A stretch of 64,000 bases of DNA from Burkholderia sp. OK233 (GCF_900230185.1 NZ_OCSR01000001.1:4836001-4900000), one strand, 5' to 3'. Positions 35,352-45,054 are shown, counted from the first letter of the stretch. A program made the numbers and translations. Notes: generated by a model from the letters alone, not told the origin.

Positions 35352-36995
35352 ATGTCAGACCTCACCATGGCAGCGGAAGAAGCCCGGCCGCAAAGCGTCG
35401 CCATCTCGGCGGCGCACGAGCCGATCTTCGCCGCGCGCAAGATTCGCAAGGCCTTTCCCGGTGTGATCGCGCTCGACGACGTCTCGATCGACATCCACGC
35501 CGGCCGGGTGCATGCGTTGATGGGCGAGAACGGCGCCGGCAAGTCAACGATGATGAAGATCATCGCGGGCGTCTATTTGCCCGACGACGGCTCGCTGCAT
35601 TTCAGAGGCGAACCGATTGCGCTGAAGTCACCGCGTGACGCGCTCGACCGCGGTATCGCGATGATTCACCAGGAGCTGAATTTGCTGCCGTACATGACGG
35701 TGGCGGAGAACATCTGGATTGGCCGGGAACCGCGCAATCTGCTGGGTCTCATCGACCATCGCGCGCTGAACCGGCACACCGGCGAACTGTTCGCGCAACT
35801 CGGCATCGAGATCGATCCGCAGGTGCGGCTCGGCAGCCTGAGCATTGCGAACCGTCAGATGGTGGAGATCGCCAAGGCCGTGTCCTTCGACTCCGATCTG
35901 CTGATCATGGACGAACCGACCTCGGCGATCACCGACAAGGAAGTCGAGCATCTGTTCCGGATCATCGGCGAACTGAAGGCGCAAGGCAAGGCGATCATCT
36001 ACATCACACACAAGATGGATGAGGTGTTCGAGATTGCCGACGACATCTCGATCTTCCGCGACGGTCACCACATCGTCACGCGCAAGGCGAATGAGTTCGA
36101 CAAGCAGTCGCTGATTGCCGCGATGGTCGGCCGCGAACTCACGCAGGTCTTTCCCAAGATGGAAGTCGAGATCGGTGAAGTGGCGCTCGCCGTGCGCAGC
36201 CTCGGCCGCAGCGGCGTGTTCTCGAATGTCAGCTTCGATCTGCGGTACGGCGAGATTCTCGGCGTGGCCGGCTTGATGGGTTCCGGGCGCACCGAGGTGA
36301 TGGAGTCGATATTCGGCATCTATCCCGCGGACGAAGGCGAATTGCTGTTCGACGACAAACGCCGGGCGATTCGCTCTCCGCAACAGGCGATCGCCGCGGG
36401 TGTCGCGTTTCTCACGGAGGATCGCAAGAGCACCGGCCTGTTCCTGCAACTTTCCGTCGGCGAAAACATGCAGATTTCGTCGTTGCGCCGCAATTGCGCG
36501 CTGGGCTTCGTCCGGCAAAAGCGCGTCAACGTTTCATGCGCCGATATGTGCCGTCAGCTGAAGGTCAAGACGCCCGGTCTGCACGAAATCATCGAAAACC
36601 TGAGCGGCGGCAATCAGCAGAAGGTGCTGCTCGCGCGCTGGCTGATGAACAAACCGAAGATCCTGATCCTCGATGAGCCGACGCGCGGCGTAGACGTCGG
36701 CGCGAAGGCGGAGATTCATACGCTGATCACGCAGCTCGCAAGAGAGGGTGTCGCGATCATCATGATCTCGTCGGAACTGCCCGAGGTGATGGGCATGAGC
36801 GACCGGATCGTAGTGATGCACGAGCGCACCGTCAGCGGCATTCTGCCTCGCGCGAGCGCGACGCAGGAAACCATCATGACGCTCGCTTCCGGCGAGCAGC
36901 CTGAATCAACGGTAAATGCAACAACCATCTTGCATGGGACCGGAGTAGCCGCTAAAGCGGCAATTCCGGTCGACACAGGAGACAACCATGCGTAA
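35352..36995 (+). CDS. sugar ABC transporter ATP-binding protein (two-domain, MglA/RbsA type)
   Basis: The 547-residue tandem ATPase has Walker A GENGAGKST and Walker B LLIMDEPTSAITD in the first half. The second half has a signature LSGGNQQKVLLARWLMN with Walker B ILILDEPTRGVDVG and a degenerate Walker A (GLMGSGRTE), as is usual in this family. It energises the importer with the downstream permease, whose ATG overlaps its end by 8 bp. SD cggagggagtgccact precedes the ATG at 35352. Confidence 0.9.
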   Translation: MSDLTMAAEEARPQSVAISAAHEPIFAARKIRKAFPGVIALDDVSIDIHAGRVHALMGENGAGKSTMMKIIAGVYLPDDGSLHFRGEPIALKSPRDALDRGIAMIHQELNLLPYMTVAENIWIGREPRNLLGLIDHRALNRHTGELFAQLGIEIDPQVRLGSLSIANRQMVEIAKAVSFDSDLLIMDEPTSAITDKEVEHLFRIIGELKAQGKAIIYITHKMDEVFEIADDISIFRDGHHIVTRKANEFDKQSLIAAMVGRELTQVFPKMEVEIGEVALAVRSLGRSGVFSNVSFDLRYGEILGVAGLMGSGRTEVMESIFGIYPADEGELLFDDKRRAIRSPQQAIAAGVAFLTEDRKSTGLFLQLSVGENMQISSLRRNCALGFVRQKRVNVSCADMCRQLKVKTPGLHEIIENLSGGNQQKVLLARWLMNKPKILILDEPTRGVDVGAKAEIHTLITQLAREGVAIIMISSELPEVMGMSDRIVVMHERTVSGILPRASATQETIMTLASGEQPESTVNATTILHGTGVAAKAAIPVDTGDNHA

Positions 36996-38007
36996 CTCAG
37001 CGACCCTCACTCCCGATATCCATCGACCCGCTCCACGCACCTGGCGCGTGCCGCAGGAGACTAGCATCCTGCTGGTGCTGCTCGGCATTGCGCTGGTCTT
37101 CGAAGCGCTCGGCTGGATCGAGCGCGGCCAATCGTTTCTCTACAACCCGCAGGGCCTCCTGATCATGGTGCTGCGCGTGTCCGAAATCGGGCTGATCGCG
37201 GTGGGCGTCACGATGATCATCATCGCGGGCGGCATCGATCTGTCGTCCGGGTCCGTGGTCGCGCTATCCGCGATGATTGCCGGCAGCCTCGCGCAGACAT
37301 CGGGTTTCGGGCGCACGGTGTTTCCTGGGCTCGTCGATTTGCCGGTACTCGTGCCGGTCGCGGTGGGTGTGCTGACGGGTGGCATTTGCGGCCTGATCAA
37401 CGGTACGTTGATCGTGCGCACCGGTGTGCCGCCTTTCATCGTCACGCTCGGCATGATGGTGTCGGCGCGTGGACTGGCGCGCTACTACACGCACGGCCAA
37501 CCCATCAGCATGTTCACCGACGCCTACACCGCGATCGGCAGCGGGGCGAAGCCTGTGGCGATCTTTCTGCTGGCAGCACTCGTCTTCCACATCGTGCTGC
37601 GCTATACGCGTTTCGGTAAATGCCTGTATGCGATCGGCGGCAACGTGCAGGCGGCGCGCGTGTCGGGCATTAGCGTCGGACGCAATCTGGTAGCCGTCTA
37701 CACGATCGCCGGGCTGCTGACTGGACTTGCCGGTGTGGTCGTTTCGGCGCGTGCGCAGACGAGCCAGTCCGGTATGGGCATGTCGTATGAGCTCGACGCA
37801 ATTGCCGCGGCCGTGATCGGCGGCACGAGTCTCGCCGGCGGCGTGGGCCGGATTACAGGCGCGGTGATCGGCGCGTTGATCCTCGGCGTGATCTCGAGCG
37901 GCTTCACCTTTCTGGGAATCGATTCGTACATCCAGGAAATCGTCAAGGGAATGATCATCGTCGCGGCCGTGATCGCCGACCAATACCGCAAGCGGCGCGC
38001 TCGCTAA
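36988..38007 (+). CDS. sugar ABC transporter permease (RbsC/MglC type)
   Basis: The 339-residue inner-membrane permease has about eight to ten helices and the RbsC-type motifs IIIAGGIDLSSGSVVALSAM, GVPPFIVTLGMM and ELDAIAAAVIGGTSLAGGVGRITGAVIGALILG. It completes the importer. It overlaps the ATPase gene by 8 bp and has caggagacaacc upstream of its ATG. The iolC gene follows after about 40 bp. Confidence 0.9.
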   Translation: MRNSATLTPDIHRPAPRTWRVPQETSILLVLLGIALVFEALGWIERGQSFLYNPQGLLIMVLRVSEIGLIAVGVTMIIIAGGIDLSSGSVVALSAMIAGSLAQTSGFGRTVFPGLVDLPVLVPVAVGVLTGGICGLINGTLIVRTGVPPFIVTLGMMVSARGLARYYTHGQPISMFTDAYTAIGSGAKPVAIFLLAALVFHIVLRYTRFGKCLYAIGGNVQAARVSGISVGRNLVAVYTIAGLLTGLAGVVVSARAQTSQSGMGMSYELDAIAAAVIGGTSLAGGVGRITGAVIGALILGVISSGFTFLGIDSYIQEIVKGMIIVAAVIADQYRKRRAR

Positions 38008-38048
38008 GCCGCGCTATCCCTCCGTCATCTATTTCGGTGCAATCGCAT

Positions 38049-40013
38049 ATGAACCATTCCACCTCTTTCGCCAAAGACCGGCCACTGGACATCGTCTGCC
38101 TGGGGCGACTCGCTGTCGATCTCTATGCGCAGCAAATCGGTGCGCGGCTTGAAGACGTCACCAGCTTCTCGCGGTATCTGGGCGGCTCGTCGGCCAACAT
38201 CGCGTTCGGCTGCGCTCGCCTGGGATTGAAGTCAGCCATGCTTTCGCGCGTCGGTAACGATCACATGGGGCGCTTCCTCGTCGACGCGCTGGCAAAGGAA
38301 GGCTGCGACGTCAGCCACGTGAAGACTGACATGGAGCGCCTGACGGCACTCGTGCTGCTCGGTCTGAAAGACCGGAATACGTTCCCGCTGGTGTTTCATC
38401 GCGAGAATTGCGCGGACATGGCGATCGACGAAGCGGATTTCGACGAAGCGTTCATCGCATCCAGCAAGGCGCTGTTGATAACCGGCACGCATTTCTCGAC
38501 TGAAGGCGTGCATCGCTCGAGCATGACGGCGCTCGACTATGCCCGGCGCAACGGCGTGCGCACCGTGCTCGATATCGACTATCGCCCGGTGCTATGGGGC
38601 CTGACGGGCAAGGCGGATGGCGAGACGCGCTTTGTCGCCGACGGCAGCGTGAGCGCGCATCTGCGTGGCATCTTGCCGAAGTTCGATCTGATCGTCGGCA
38701 CGGAAGAGGAGTTTTGCATTGCTGGCGGGTTCGAAGATCTGCTGGAAGCACTGCGCTCGGTGCGCGCCGGGAGTGCGGCAACACTGGTCGTCAAACGCGG
38801 ACCGCTGGGCTGCACGGTGATCGACGGCGAGATTCCGGCTGACCTTGATGGAGACCGGCATTTTCGCGGCGTTGAAGTCGAGGTCCTCAATGTACTCGGC
38901 GCGGGAGATGCGTTTATCTCCGGTTTTCTCAAAGGATGGCTGACAGGCGCTGATTACGCAACGTGCTGCGCCTATGCGAACGCCTGTGGCGCGCTCGTCG
39001 TATCGCGCCATGCGTGCGCACCGGCCATGCCGACGCCCGCCGAACTGGATTATTTCCTCGCCAATGCCGCCCGTTTGCGCCGTCCCTACCAGGACGCGGC
39101 GCTTGCGCGTCTGCATCGGGTGAGCGTGCCGCGCAAGCGCTGGGATGAAGTGCTCGGTTTCGCGTTCGATCATCGCAACCAGTTCTTCAAGATGGCGCAG
39201 CGGGCCGGCGCCGATGAGGCGCGCATCGCGATGCTCAAGCAGCTTTTCGTGCAGGCGGTCGAAGAAACCGAAGTGGCCGGAGACTACGCTGGCAGGATCG
39301 CCGTGCTGATCGACGATCGCTATGGGCAGGATGCGTTGAACGCGGCAACGGGCCGCGGCTGGTGGATCGGCCGTCCCGTCGAGTTGCCCGGTTCGAATCC
39401 GCTGGAATTCGAACATGGGCGCTCGATCGGTACAGCGCTCACAAGCTGGCCCAGCGAACACATCGTCAAATGCCTGGTTCAATATCATCCGGACGATGAA
39501 CCGCTGCATCGGCTGGAGCAGGAGAGTCAACTCCGTGCGCTCTATGACGCGACGCAGGCAAGCGGTCACGAACTGCTACTCGAAGTGATCCCGCCGAAGG
39601 ATCGCCCACAGACGCAGGATGCCGTGCTCCGGGTACTCAAACGCCTCTACAACCTCGGCATTTATCCTGATTGGTGGAAGCTCGAGCCGATGAGCGCGGA
39701 CGCATGGCGCGACGTCGATGCGTTGATCGATGAACGCGATCCGTACTGCCGTGGTGTCGTGCTGCTGGGCCTGAATGCGCCTGTTGCGCAGCTGGCTGAA
39801 GGCTTCGAGGCGGCGCGCTCGAGCACGACATGCCGCGGGTTTACCGTGGGCCGCACGATCTTCCAGGAACCCGGCCGGGCCTGGCTCGCAGGCGAGATCG
39901 ACGATCGGATGCTGATCGATCAGGTGCGCGGCAACTTCGAGACATTGATCGACCTGTGGCGGTCATCCCGCAGCCATGTCACGCACGCCGCGCGCGAGGA
40001 GCAAGCCGCATGA
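38049..40013 (+). CDS. iolC: 5-dehydro-2-deoxygluconokinase fused to DUF2090 (IolC-IolJ-like)
   Basis: The 654-residue fusion has a PfkB-type sugar kinase in the first half (VCLGRLAVDLYAQQIGARLEDVTSFSRYLGGSSANIAFG, late motif NVLGAGDAFISGFLKGW). From about residue 350 comes a DUF2090 domain (WDEVLGFAFDHRNQFFKMA ... KCLVQYHPDDEPLHRLEQ ... LLLEVIPPKD). The kinase phosphorylates 2-deoxy-5-keto-D-gluconate. The DUF2090 domain is related to the aldolase-type IolJ that splits the product. The ATG at 38049 begins the kinase domain cleanly; a GTG at 38037 is upstream in frame. It overlaps iolD by 4 bp. Confidence 0.88.
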   Translation: MNHSTSFAKDRPLDIVCLGRLAVDLYAQQIGARLEDVTSFSRYLGGSSANIAFGCARLGLKSAMLSRVGNDHMGRFLVDALAKEGCDVSHVKTDMERLTALVLLGLKDRNTFPLVFHRENCADMAIDEADFDEAFIASSKALLITGTHFSTEGVHRSSMTALDYARRNGVRTVLDIDYRPVLWGLTGKADGETRFVADGSVSAHLRGILPKFDLIVGTEEEFCIAGGFEDLLEALRSVRAGSAATLVVKRGPLGCTVIDGEIPADLDGDRHFRGVEVEVLNVLGAGDAFISGFLKGWLTGADYATCCAYANACGALVVSRHACAPAMPTPAELDYFLANAARLRRPYQDAALARLHRVSVPRKRWDEVLGFAFDHRNQFFKMAQRAGADEARIAMLKQLFVQAVEETEVAGDYAGRIAVLIDDRYGQDALNAATGRGWWIGRPVELPGSNPLEFEHGRSIGTALTSWPSEHIVKCLVQYHPDDEPLHRLEQESQLRALYDATQASGHELLLEVIPPKDRPQTQDAVLRVLKRLYNLGIYPDWWKLEPMSADAWRDVDALIDERDPYCRGVVLLGLNAPVAQLAEGFEAARSSTTCRGFTVGRTIFQEPGRAWLAGEIDDRMLIDQVRGNFETLIDLWRSSRSHVTHAAREEQAA

Positions 40014-41911
40014 CGCGCACCGTCCGACTGACTACCGCTCAGGCGCTCGTCAAGTATCTGGCCGCTTTGCGTGCCCCAGCCGATGATGAGCGCACTGTGC
40101 CGGTGCCGCTGTTTGGCGGTGTATTTGCGATCTTCGGACATGGCAACGTCGCGGGACTTGGCGAAGCGCTGTATCAGCAGCGTGACGCGTTGCCCACACT
40201 GCGCGCGCACAACGAGCAGGCCATGGCTCACGCTGCGATCGCTTACGCGAAGGCGCACATGCGACGCCGGATGATGGCGTGCACGTCGTCGATCGGTCCG
40301 GGCGCAACCAATCTCGTCACCGCAGCGGCACTCGCGCATGTGAACCGGCTGCCGGTACTGTTGCTGCCCGGCGACACCTTCGTATCACGCGCCCCTGACC
40401 CGGTGTTGCAGCAGATCGAAGACTTTCATGACGGGACCGTGTCCGCCAATGATTGCCTGAGGCCTGTGTCGCGATACTTCGACCGGATCGTCGCGCCTGA
40501 GCAATTGCTGAGCGCGCTGCCGCGTGCCGTGCGCGTGCTGACCGACCCGGCGCTCTGCGGACCGGTTACGTTGGCGCTGCCGCAGGACGTGCAGACCCAT
40601 GCGTACGACTATCCGGTCGAATTCTTCGAGCCGGCCGTGGTGACCTTTCGCGCGCCGTCACCGGCTCAGGATCAACTGGCTGCGGCGGTCGCGGCGATTC
40701 GCGCCGCGCAGCGTCCGTTGATCGTCGCTGGCGGAGGCGTGCTGTACGGACGGGCCAGTGCTGCGTTGCGCGCGTTTTGCGAGCGGCATGGCGTGCCTGT
40801 CTGTGAATCGCAAGCCGGCAAAGGCGCGTTGTGCTGGGATCATCCGCTACAACTGGGCTCGGTTGGCGTCACCGGCTCGCCAGCCGCCAATACGCTCGCC
40901 CGGGAAGCGGATGTTGTGATCGCCATCGGTACGCGCTTGCAGGACTTCACCACAGGGTCTCATTCGCTGTTCGGGCAAGCGCGCGTCGTGGCAATCAACG
41001 TGAATGCGTTCGATGCGGACAAGGCACGCGGCGTAGAGATCCTCGCCGATGCGCGGCTCGCGCTCGAGGCGCTGTCGCATGAGCTGTCCGCCGTCACGAC
41101 TGAAACGAAGGGCGCATGGCGAAGCAGCGTGGCGTGGCAGGACAGAGCGCGCGCAGCCGCCGATAGCTGGCGCGCAACGGTCAGCGAGATCACTAGCCGG
41201 CGCGAACTCGCGCCGGAACAACTGCCGTACGACGGCAACGTAATCGGCGCCGTGCAGCGTTCGCACGCCGACTCACCGTCGCACGACATCGTCGTTTGCG
41301 CCGCGGGCACGCTGCCCGCGGAATTGCACAAGCTTTGGCGCACTGCACGACCGGGCGGCTATCACATGGAGTACGGCTACTCGTGCATGGGCTACGAGAT
41401 CGCGGGTGGTCTGGGCGTAAAGCTGGCGCAGCCGGATCGGGACGTGATCGTGATGGTCGGCGACGGCAGCTATCTGATGATGAACAGCGAGATCGCCACG
41501 TCGGTAATGCTCGGCGCGAAGCTCATCATCGTCGTGCTCGATAACCGCGGCTATGGCTGCATCAATCGCCTGCAACAGGCGTGCGGCAGCGCACCGTTCA
41601 ACAATCTTCTGGCCGACTGTGTTCAGGGGCCGCTCGGTGCACCGCATATCGACTTTGCTGCCCATGCCGCGTCCCTCGGCGCGCGCGCCGAACACGTGGG
41701 GAGCCTTGCCGAGCTCGAACCCGCTCTCGAACGTGCACGCGATTCCGACCGCACCTATGTGATCTGTATCGACACGGACCCTGCTCGCACCACGGCCGAG
41801 GGCGGCTGCTGGTGGGAGGTCGCGGTGCCCGAAGTGTCCACCCGCGCTGAGGTGCGGGCGGCGCGCGCGGATTATGAACAGAACAAGCAACAGCAAAAGA
41901 GCCCGCTATGA
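40010..41911 (+). CDS. iolD: 3D-(3,5/4)-trihydroxycyclohexane-1,2-dione hydrolase IolD
   Basis: The 633-residue thiamine-diphosphate enzyme matches IolD of myo-inositol catabolism, which opens the trihydroxycyclohexanedione ring. It has LRAHNEQAMAHAAIAYAKA with the ThDP Glu and the C-terminal ThDP site VGDGSYLMMNSEIATSVMLGAKLIIVVLDN. It also has MEYGYSCMGYEIAGGLGVK. The ATG at 40010 overlaps the iolC stop (ATGA) and its stop overlaps iolE, so the genes are translationally coupled. Confidence 0.92.
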   Translation: MTRTVRLTTAQALVKYLAALRAPADDERTVPVPLFGGVFAIFGHGNVAGLGEALYQQRDALPTLRAHNEQAMAHAAIAYAKAHMRRRMMACTSSIGPGATNLVTAAALAHVNRLPVLLLPGDTFVSRAPDPVLQQIEDFHDGTVSANDCLRPVSRYFDRIVAPEQLLSALPRAVRVLTDPALCGPVTLALPQDVQTHAYDYPVEFFEPAVVTFRAPSPAQDQLAAAVAAIRAAQRPLIVAGGGVLYGRASAALRAFCERHGVPVCESQAGKGALCWDHPLQLGSVGVTGSPAANTLAREADVVIAIGTRLQDFTTGSHSLFGQARVVAINVNAFDADKARGVEILADARLALEALSHELSAVTTETKGAWRSSVAWQDRARAAADSWRATVSEITSRRELAPEQLPYDGNVIGAVQRSHADSPSHDIVVCAAGTLPAELHKLWRTARPGGYHMEYGYSCMGYEIAGGLGVKLAQPDRDVIVMVGDGSYLMMNSEIATSVMLGAKLIIVVLDNRGYGCINRLQQACGSAPFNNLLADCVQGPLGAPHIDFAAHAASLGARAEHVGSLAELEPALERARDSDRTYVICIDTDPARTTAEGGCWWEVAVPEVSTRAEVRAARADYEQNKQQQKSPL

Positions 41912-42846
41912 CGAACTCCTTCGACGTAAAAATCGGCATCAATCCAATCTCGTGGTTCAACGACGATCTGCCTTCGCTCGGTCGCGAGACGCCGCTCGAG
42001 GTTGCGCTCACCGAGGGCCGGGAAATCGGCTATCAGGGCTTTGAACTCGGCAATAAGTTTCCACGCGAACCGCGCGCGTTGCGCGAGGTGCTGTCGCGTC
42101 ATCAACTCGAACTGGTGTCGGGCTGGTACTCGGGGCGTCTCGCCGACCGTTCTGCCGATGAGGAAATCGCTGCGCTTGGTCCGCATCTCGCGCTGCTTGC
42201 TCAGGGCGGTGCGAACGTGATGGTCTACGGTGAGGTCGCCGGCTCGATCCAGGGCGAACGCAATGTCGCGCTCTTCAAACGCCCGCGCTTTCATACCGAC
42301 GAGCAGTGGCGGCGCTACGCCGACCGGTTGAACACAGTGGCGCGGTACACGCTCTCGCACGGTGTGCGCCTCGCGTATCACCACCACATGGGCGCCTATG
42401 TGGAAACACCGGAAGATGTCGACCGTCTGATGGCGCTCACCAGCGACGATGTCGGCTTGCTGTTCGATAGCGGCCATGCAGCGTTCGGCGGCAGCAAGAC
42501 GACCTTTGGCGGCGCTACGCCCCTGGATATGCTCACCCGGCATATCGCACGCGTTTGTCACGTTCATTTCAAGGACGTCCGGCCCGAGATCATCGAGATT
42601 GCGCGCAACCGTCAATGGAGTTTTCTCGATGCTGTGATCAACGGCGCATTTACGGTGCCAGGCGACGGGGCGATCGATTTCGCGCCTTTGATCCGGCACC
42701 TGCGTGACCATGGCTATCGCGGCTGGCTTGTCGTCGAAGCCGAGCAGGACCCGGCGGTGGCGCCGAGCCTTGCATACGCTCAAAGCGGCTATCGGCATCT
42801 GCGTGCACTGGTCGATCGCGCAACCGCGCAACTGGAGGCCGCGTGA
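41908..42846 (+). CDS. iolE: myo-inosose-2 dehydratase IolE
   Basis: The 312-residue TIM barrel matches IolE: KIGINPISWFNDDLPSLG at the N-terminus, GYQGFELGNKFPRE, RLAYHHHMGAYVETPEDVDRLM, VGLLFDSGHAAFGG and VCHVHFKDVRP. It dehydrates 2-keto-myo-inositol. Putative metal ligands sit in FDSGHA and HVHFKD. It is coupled by ATGA overlap to iolD and by GTGA overlap to iolB. Confidence 0.92.
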   Translation: MTNSFDVKIGINPISWFNDDLPSLGRETPLEVALTEGREIGYQGFELGNKFPREPRALREVLSRHQLELVSGWYSGRLADRSADEEIAALGPHLALLAQGGANVMVYGEVAGSIQGERNVALFKRPRFHTDEQWRRYADRLNTVARYTLSHGVRLAYHHHMGAYVETPEDVDRLMALTSDDVGLLFDSGHAAFGGSKTTFGGATPLDMLTRHIARVCHVHFKDVRPEIIEIARNRQWSFLDAVINGAFTVPGDGAIDFAPLIRHLRDHGYRGWLVVEAEQDPAVAPSLAYAQSGYRHLRALVDRATAQLEAA

Positions 42847-43637
42847 GTCTGCTCGTCAAAGGAAAGCCAGTGGGCCGCGAGATTGTCACGGTCACGCCTG
42901 ATAGCGCCGGTTGGCGTCACGTTGGTTTTGCCGCTCAACGCCTCACGCGTGGCGAGCATGTGAAGTTCAATACCGGCGCGACCGAGGTCTGTGTGGTTGT
43001 ACTCACGGGCGTGGTCAGCGTTGGCACGCCAGAGCAGAAGTGGCGCGAGATCGGCGCGCGACGCAGCGTCTTCGAGGCGTGCTCACCCTATGCGGTCTAC
43101 GTGCCGCCCCGCACCGCAGTGTCGATCGACGCTCACGATGACGCCGAAATTGCTCTGGCCAGCGCGCCGGCCGAAGGGCGGTATGAAGCCCGCCTGATCG
43201 AACCGGATACGATTGCCCGTTCGGTGCGCGGCAGTGGATCGAATACGCGATATGTCTGCGACATCCTCCCTCAAACCGAGCCTGCGGAGTCGCTGCTGGT
43301 AGTCGAAGTACTGACGCCCGCAGGGCACGCATCGAGCTATCCGCCGCACAAGCACGATGTCGACGACATACCGGTGGAAAGCTACCTGGAAGAAACCTAT
43401 TACCACCGCCTCGATCCGCCGCAAGGCTTTGCGTTCCAACGTGTCTATACCGACGCGCGCGATATCGATGAAGCGCTGGCGGTCGAAGATCACGACGTAG
43501 TCATGGTGCCGCGCGGCTATCACCCGGTAGTGATGCCGCATGGCTACGACGGCTACTACCTGAATGTGATGGCCGGGCCGAAGCGCGCGTGGCACTTCAA
43601 GAACGATCCAGCTCACGAGTGGATGTTGTCGCGATAG
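42843..43637 (+). CDS. iolB: 5-deoxy-glucuronate isomerase IolB
   Basis: The 264-residue cupin-type isomerase matches IolB: TGATEVCVVVLTGVVSV near the N-terminus, PPHKHDVDDIPVESYLEETYYHRLDPPQGFAFQRVYTD and DHDVVMVPRGYHPVVMPHGYDGYYLNVMAGPKR at the end. It interconverts 5-deoxy-glucuronate and 2-deoxy-5-keto-gluconate. The start is GTG at 42843, overlapping the iolE stop. The last four genes form a tight coupled block. Confidence 0.92.
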   Translation: MSLLVKGKPVGREIVTVTPDSAGWRHVGFAAQRLTRGEHVKFNTGATEVCVVVLTGVVSVGTPEQKWREIGARRSVFEACSPYAVYVPPRTAVSIDAHDDAEIALASAPAEGRYEARLIEPDTIARSVRGSGSNTRYVCDILPQTEPAESLLVVEVLTPAGHASSYPPHKHDVDDIPVESYLEETYYHRLDPPQGFAFQRVYTDARDIDEALAVEDHDVVMVPRGYHPVVMPHGYDGYYLNVMAGPKRAWHFKNDPAHEWMLSR

Positions 43638-43641
43638 CCGG

Positions 43642-43655
43642 GAATCGCGATTCCT
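43642..43655. repeat. 14-bp perfect palindrome after iolB
   Basis: GGAATCGCGATTCC begins five bases after the iolB stop codon and reads the same on both strands. It is too short for a firm terminator call; it may be a regulator site or chance. Confidence 0.3.
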
Positions 43656-43818
43656 ATAGTTGATGCTGGAAGAAAAGTCACCTTGGCGATCTCCATGCGC
43701 ATGGTCCCGAAGCGGTGCGCTTTGACACGCGACAAAAGGTAGTTGCGCACAGGGCGCCGAGTTTGCAATGCCGACGATGTAATAGCGACTGACGAAATTG
43801 AGGAAAAGGGAGAATACG

Positions 43819-44865
43819 ATGATTGATATCGCTTTGTTTGGGGCCGGCCGCATCGGCAAGATTCATGCAGCAAACCTCGTGCGTCAGGCGGGTGTGCGTC
43901 TGAAGTATGTGGTCGATATGCATGCCCCTTCGGCACAGGCACTCGCAGAGATGCATGGTGCGAAAGTAGTGGACGTCGATGGCGCGCTTGGCGACCCGTC
44001 GATTGGTGCCGTCGTCATCGCGTCGAGCACGAATACGCACGCGGATCTGATTATCAAGGCGGCGAACGCCGGGAAAGCCGTGTTCTGCGAAAAGCCGGTG
44101 GACCTGACGATCGAGCGTTCGCGTGAGAGCGCAGCGGCGGTTGCACGCAATGGCGTGACCTGCATGATCGGTTTTCAGCGCCGCTTCGATCCCACGTTCG
44201 CCGCGCTCAAGGCGCGCATCGAGCGCGGCGAGATCGGCGATCTGGAGATGCTGATCATCACGAGCCGCGACCCGGGTGCGCCGCCTGTCGAATACATCAG
44301 GAGCTCGGGTGGCATCTTCAAGGACATGCTGATCCACGATCTTGACGTGTTCCGCTGGATTCTGGGCGACGAGGCACACACGCTACACGCAACCGGCAGT
44401 TGCCTGACCGATCCGGTTGTTCAGGACGCAGGCGACATCGATTCGACTGCGGTGACGATCCGCACCAGACGCGGACTCCTGTGCCAGATCAACACCTCGC
44501 GGCGGGCTGCCTATGGTTACGATCAGCGTTTTGAAGTGCTCGGCAGTAAAGGCATGCTGCAGGCCGGCAATGTTCGGCCGACCGAGGTGACCGCCTGGTC
44601 AGCCGGTGCAGTGTCGATCGACGTTCCGGAGCCTTTCTTCCTTGAGCGCTATCGGCAGGCCTATGCTGCGGAGATGGCACATTTCGTCGAGGCGCTGACG
44701 CAGGGGCTTCCTGTGCGAACGACGATACAGGACGGTGTCAAGGCGCTCGAGCTTGCGGAACTCGCCACGCTTTCGTGGCAGAAAGGAACGGTGTTTGAGG
44801 TAGCGTCTGATGGCGACCCGCATGGTTACACGGGGAAACCTGTAGCGGAATCGCTCAACGCTTAG
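43819..44865 (+). CDS. iolG: Gfo/Idh/MocA family oxidoreductase, inositol 2-dehydrogenase-like
   Basis: The 348-residue NAD(P)-dependent dehydrogenase has the Rossmann motif IALFGAGRIGKIHAANL and the conserved EKPVDLT. It also has the catalytic-lysine/His region GGIFKDMLIHDLDVFRW. It matches inositol 2-dehydrogenase (IolG) and is related to the rhizopine protein MocA. It would oxidise myo-inositol, scyllo-inositol or an inosamine to the keto form used by IolE. The ATG at 43819 has aaagggagaatacg upstream. It ends the plus-strand unit. Confidence 0.88.
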   Translation: MIDIALFGAGRIGKIHAANLVRQAGVRLKYVVDMHAPSAQALAEMHGAKVVDVDGALGDPSIGAVVIASSTNTHADLIIKAANAGKAVFCEKPVDLTIERSRESAAAVARNGVTCMIGFQRRFDPTFAALKARIERGEIGDLEMLIITSRDPGAPPVEYIRSSGGIFKDMLIHDLDVFRWILGDEAHTLHATGSCLTDPVVQDAGDIDSTAVTIRTRRGLLCQINTSRRAAYGYDQRFEVLGSKGMLQAGNVRPTEVTAWSAGAVSIDVPEPFFLERYRQAYAAEMAHFVEALTQGLPVRTTIQDGVKALELAELATLSWQKGTVFEVASDGDPHGYTGKPVAESLNA

Positions 44866-45054
44866 TCGAAAATTGCTGCATGACTACTGGCGCAACCCTG
44901 TCCTCGATGCAGGTCGCGCGAGGACTCTTTTTGGTTCGCCGCGAATGATACGTTCACAGACCGTGATATCGAGATTAGCGTTCGGGTGGGTGACGTCGAT
45001 CCTGGAGAGAATCTTCGCAGTGCGCTTCAACCGGTGCGGCTCAGGAAGCGCGGA

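Noticed and set aside
38592..39569. A 325-codon open frame on the minus strand
   Set aside because: It lies antisense to iolC, and the iolC kinase and DUF2090 motifs are unmistakable.
41872..42831. A 319-codon open frame on the minus strand
   Set aside because: It is the shadow of iolE and has no recognisable domain.
44866..45054. Possible small gene or operator between iolG and iclR
   Set aside because: The two genes converge here and no start with a ribosome site, strong hairpin or palindrome was found.
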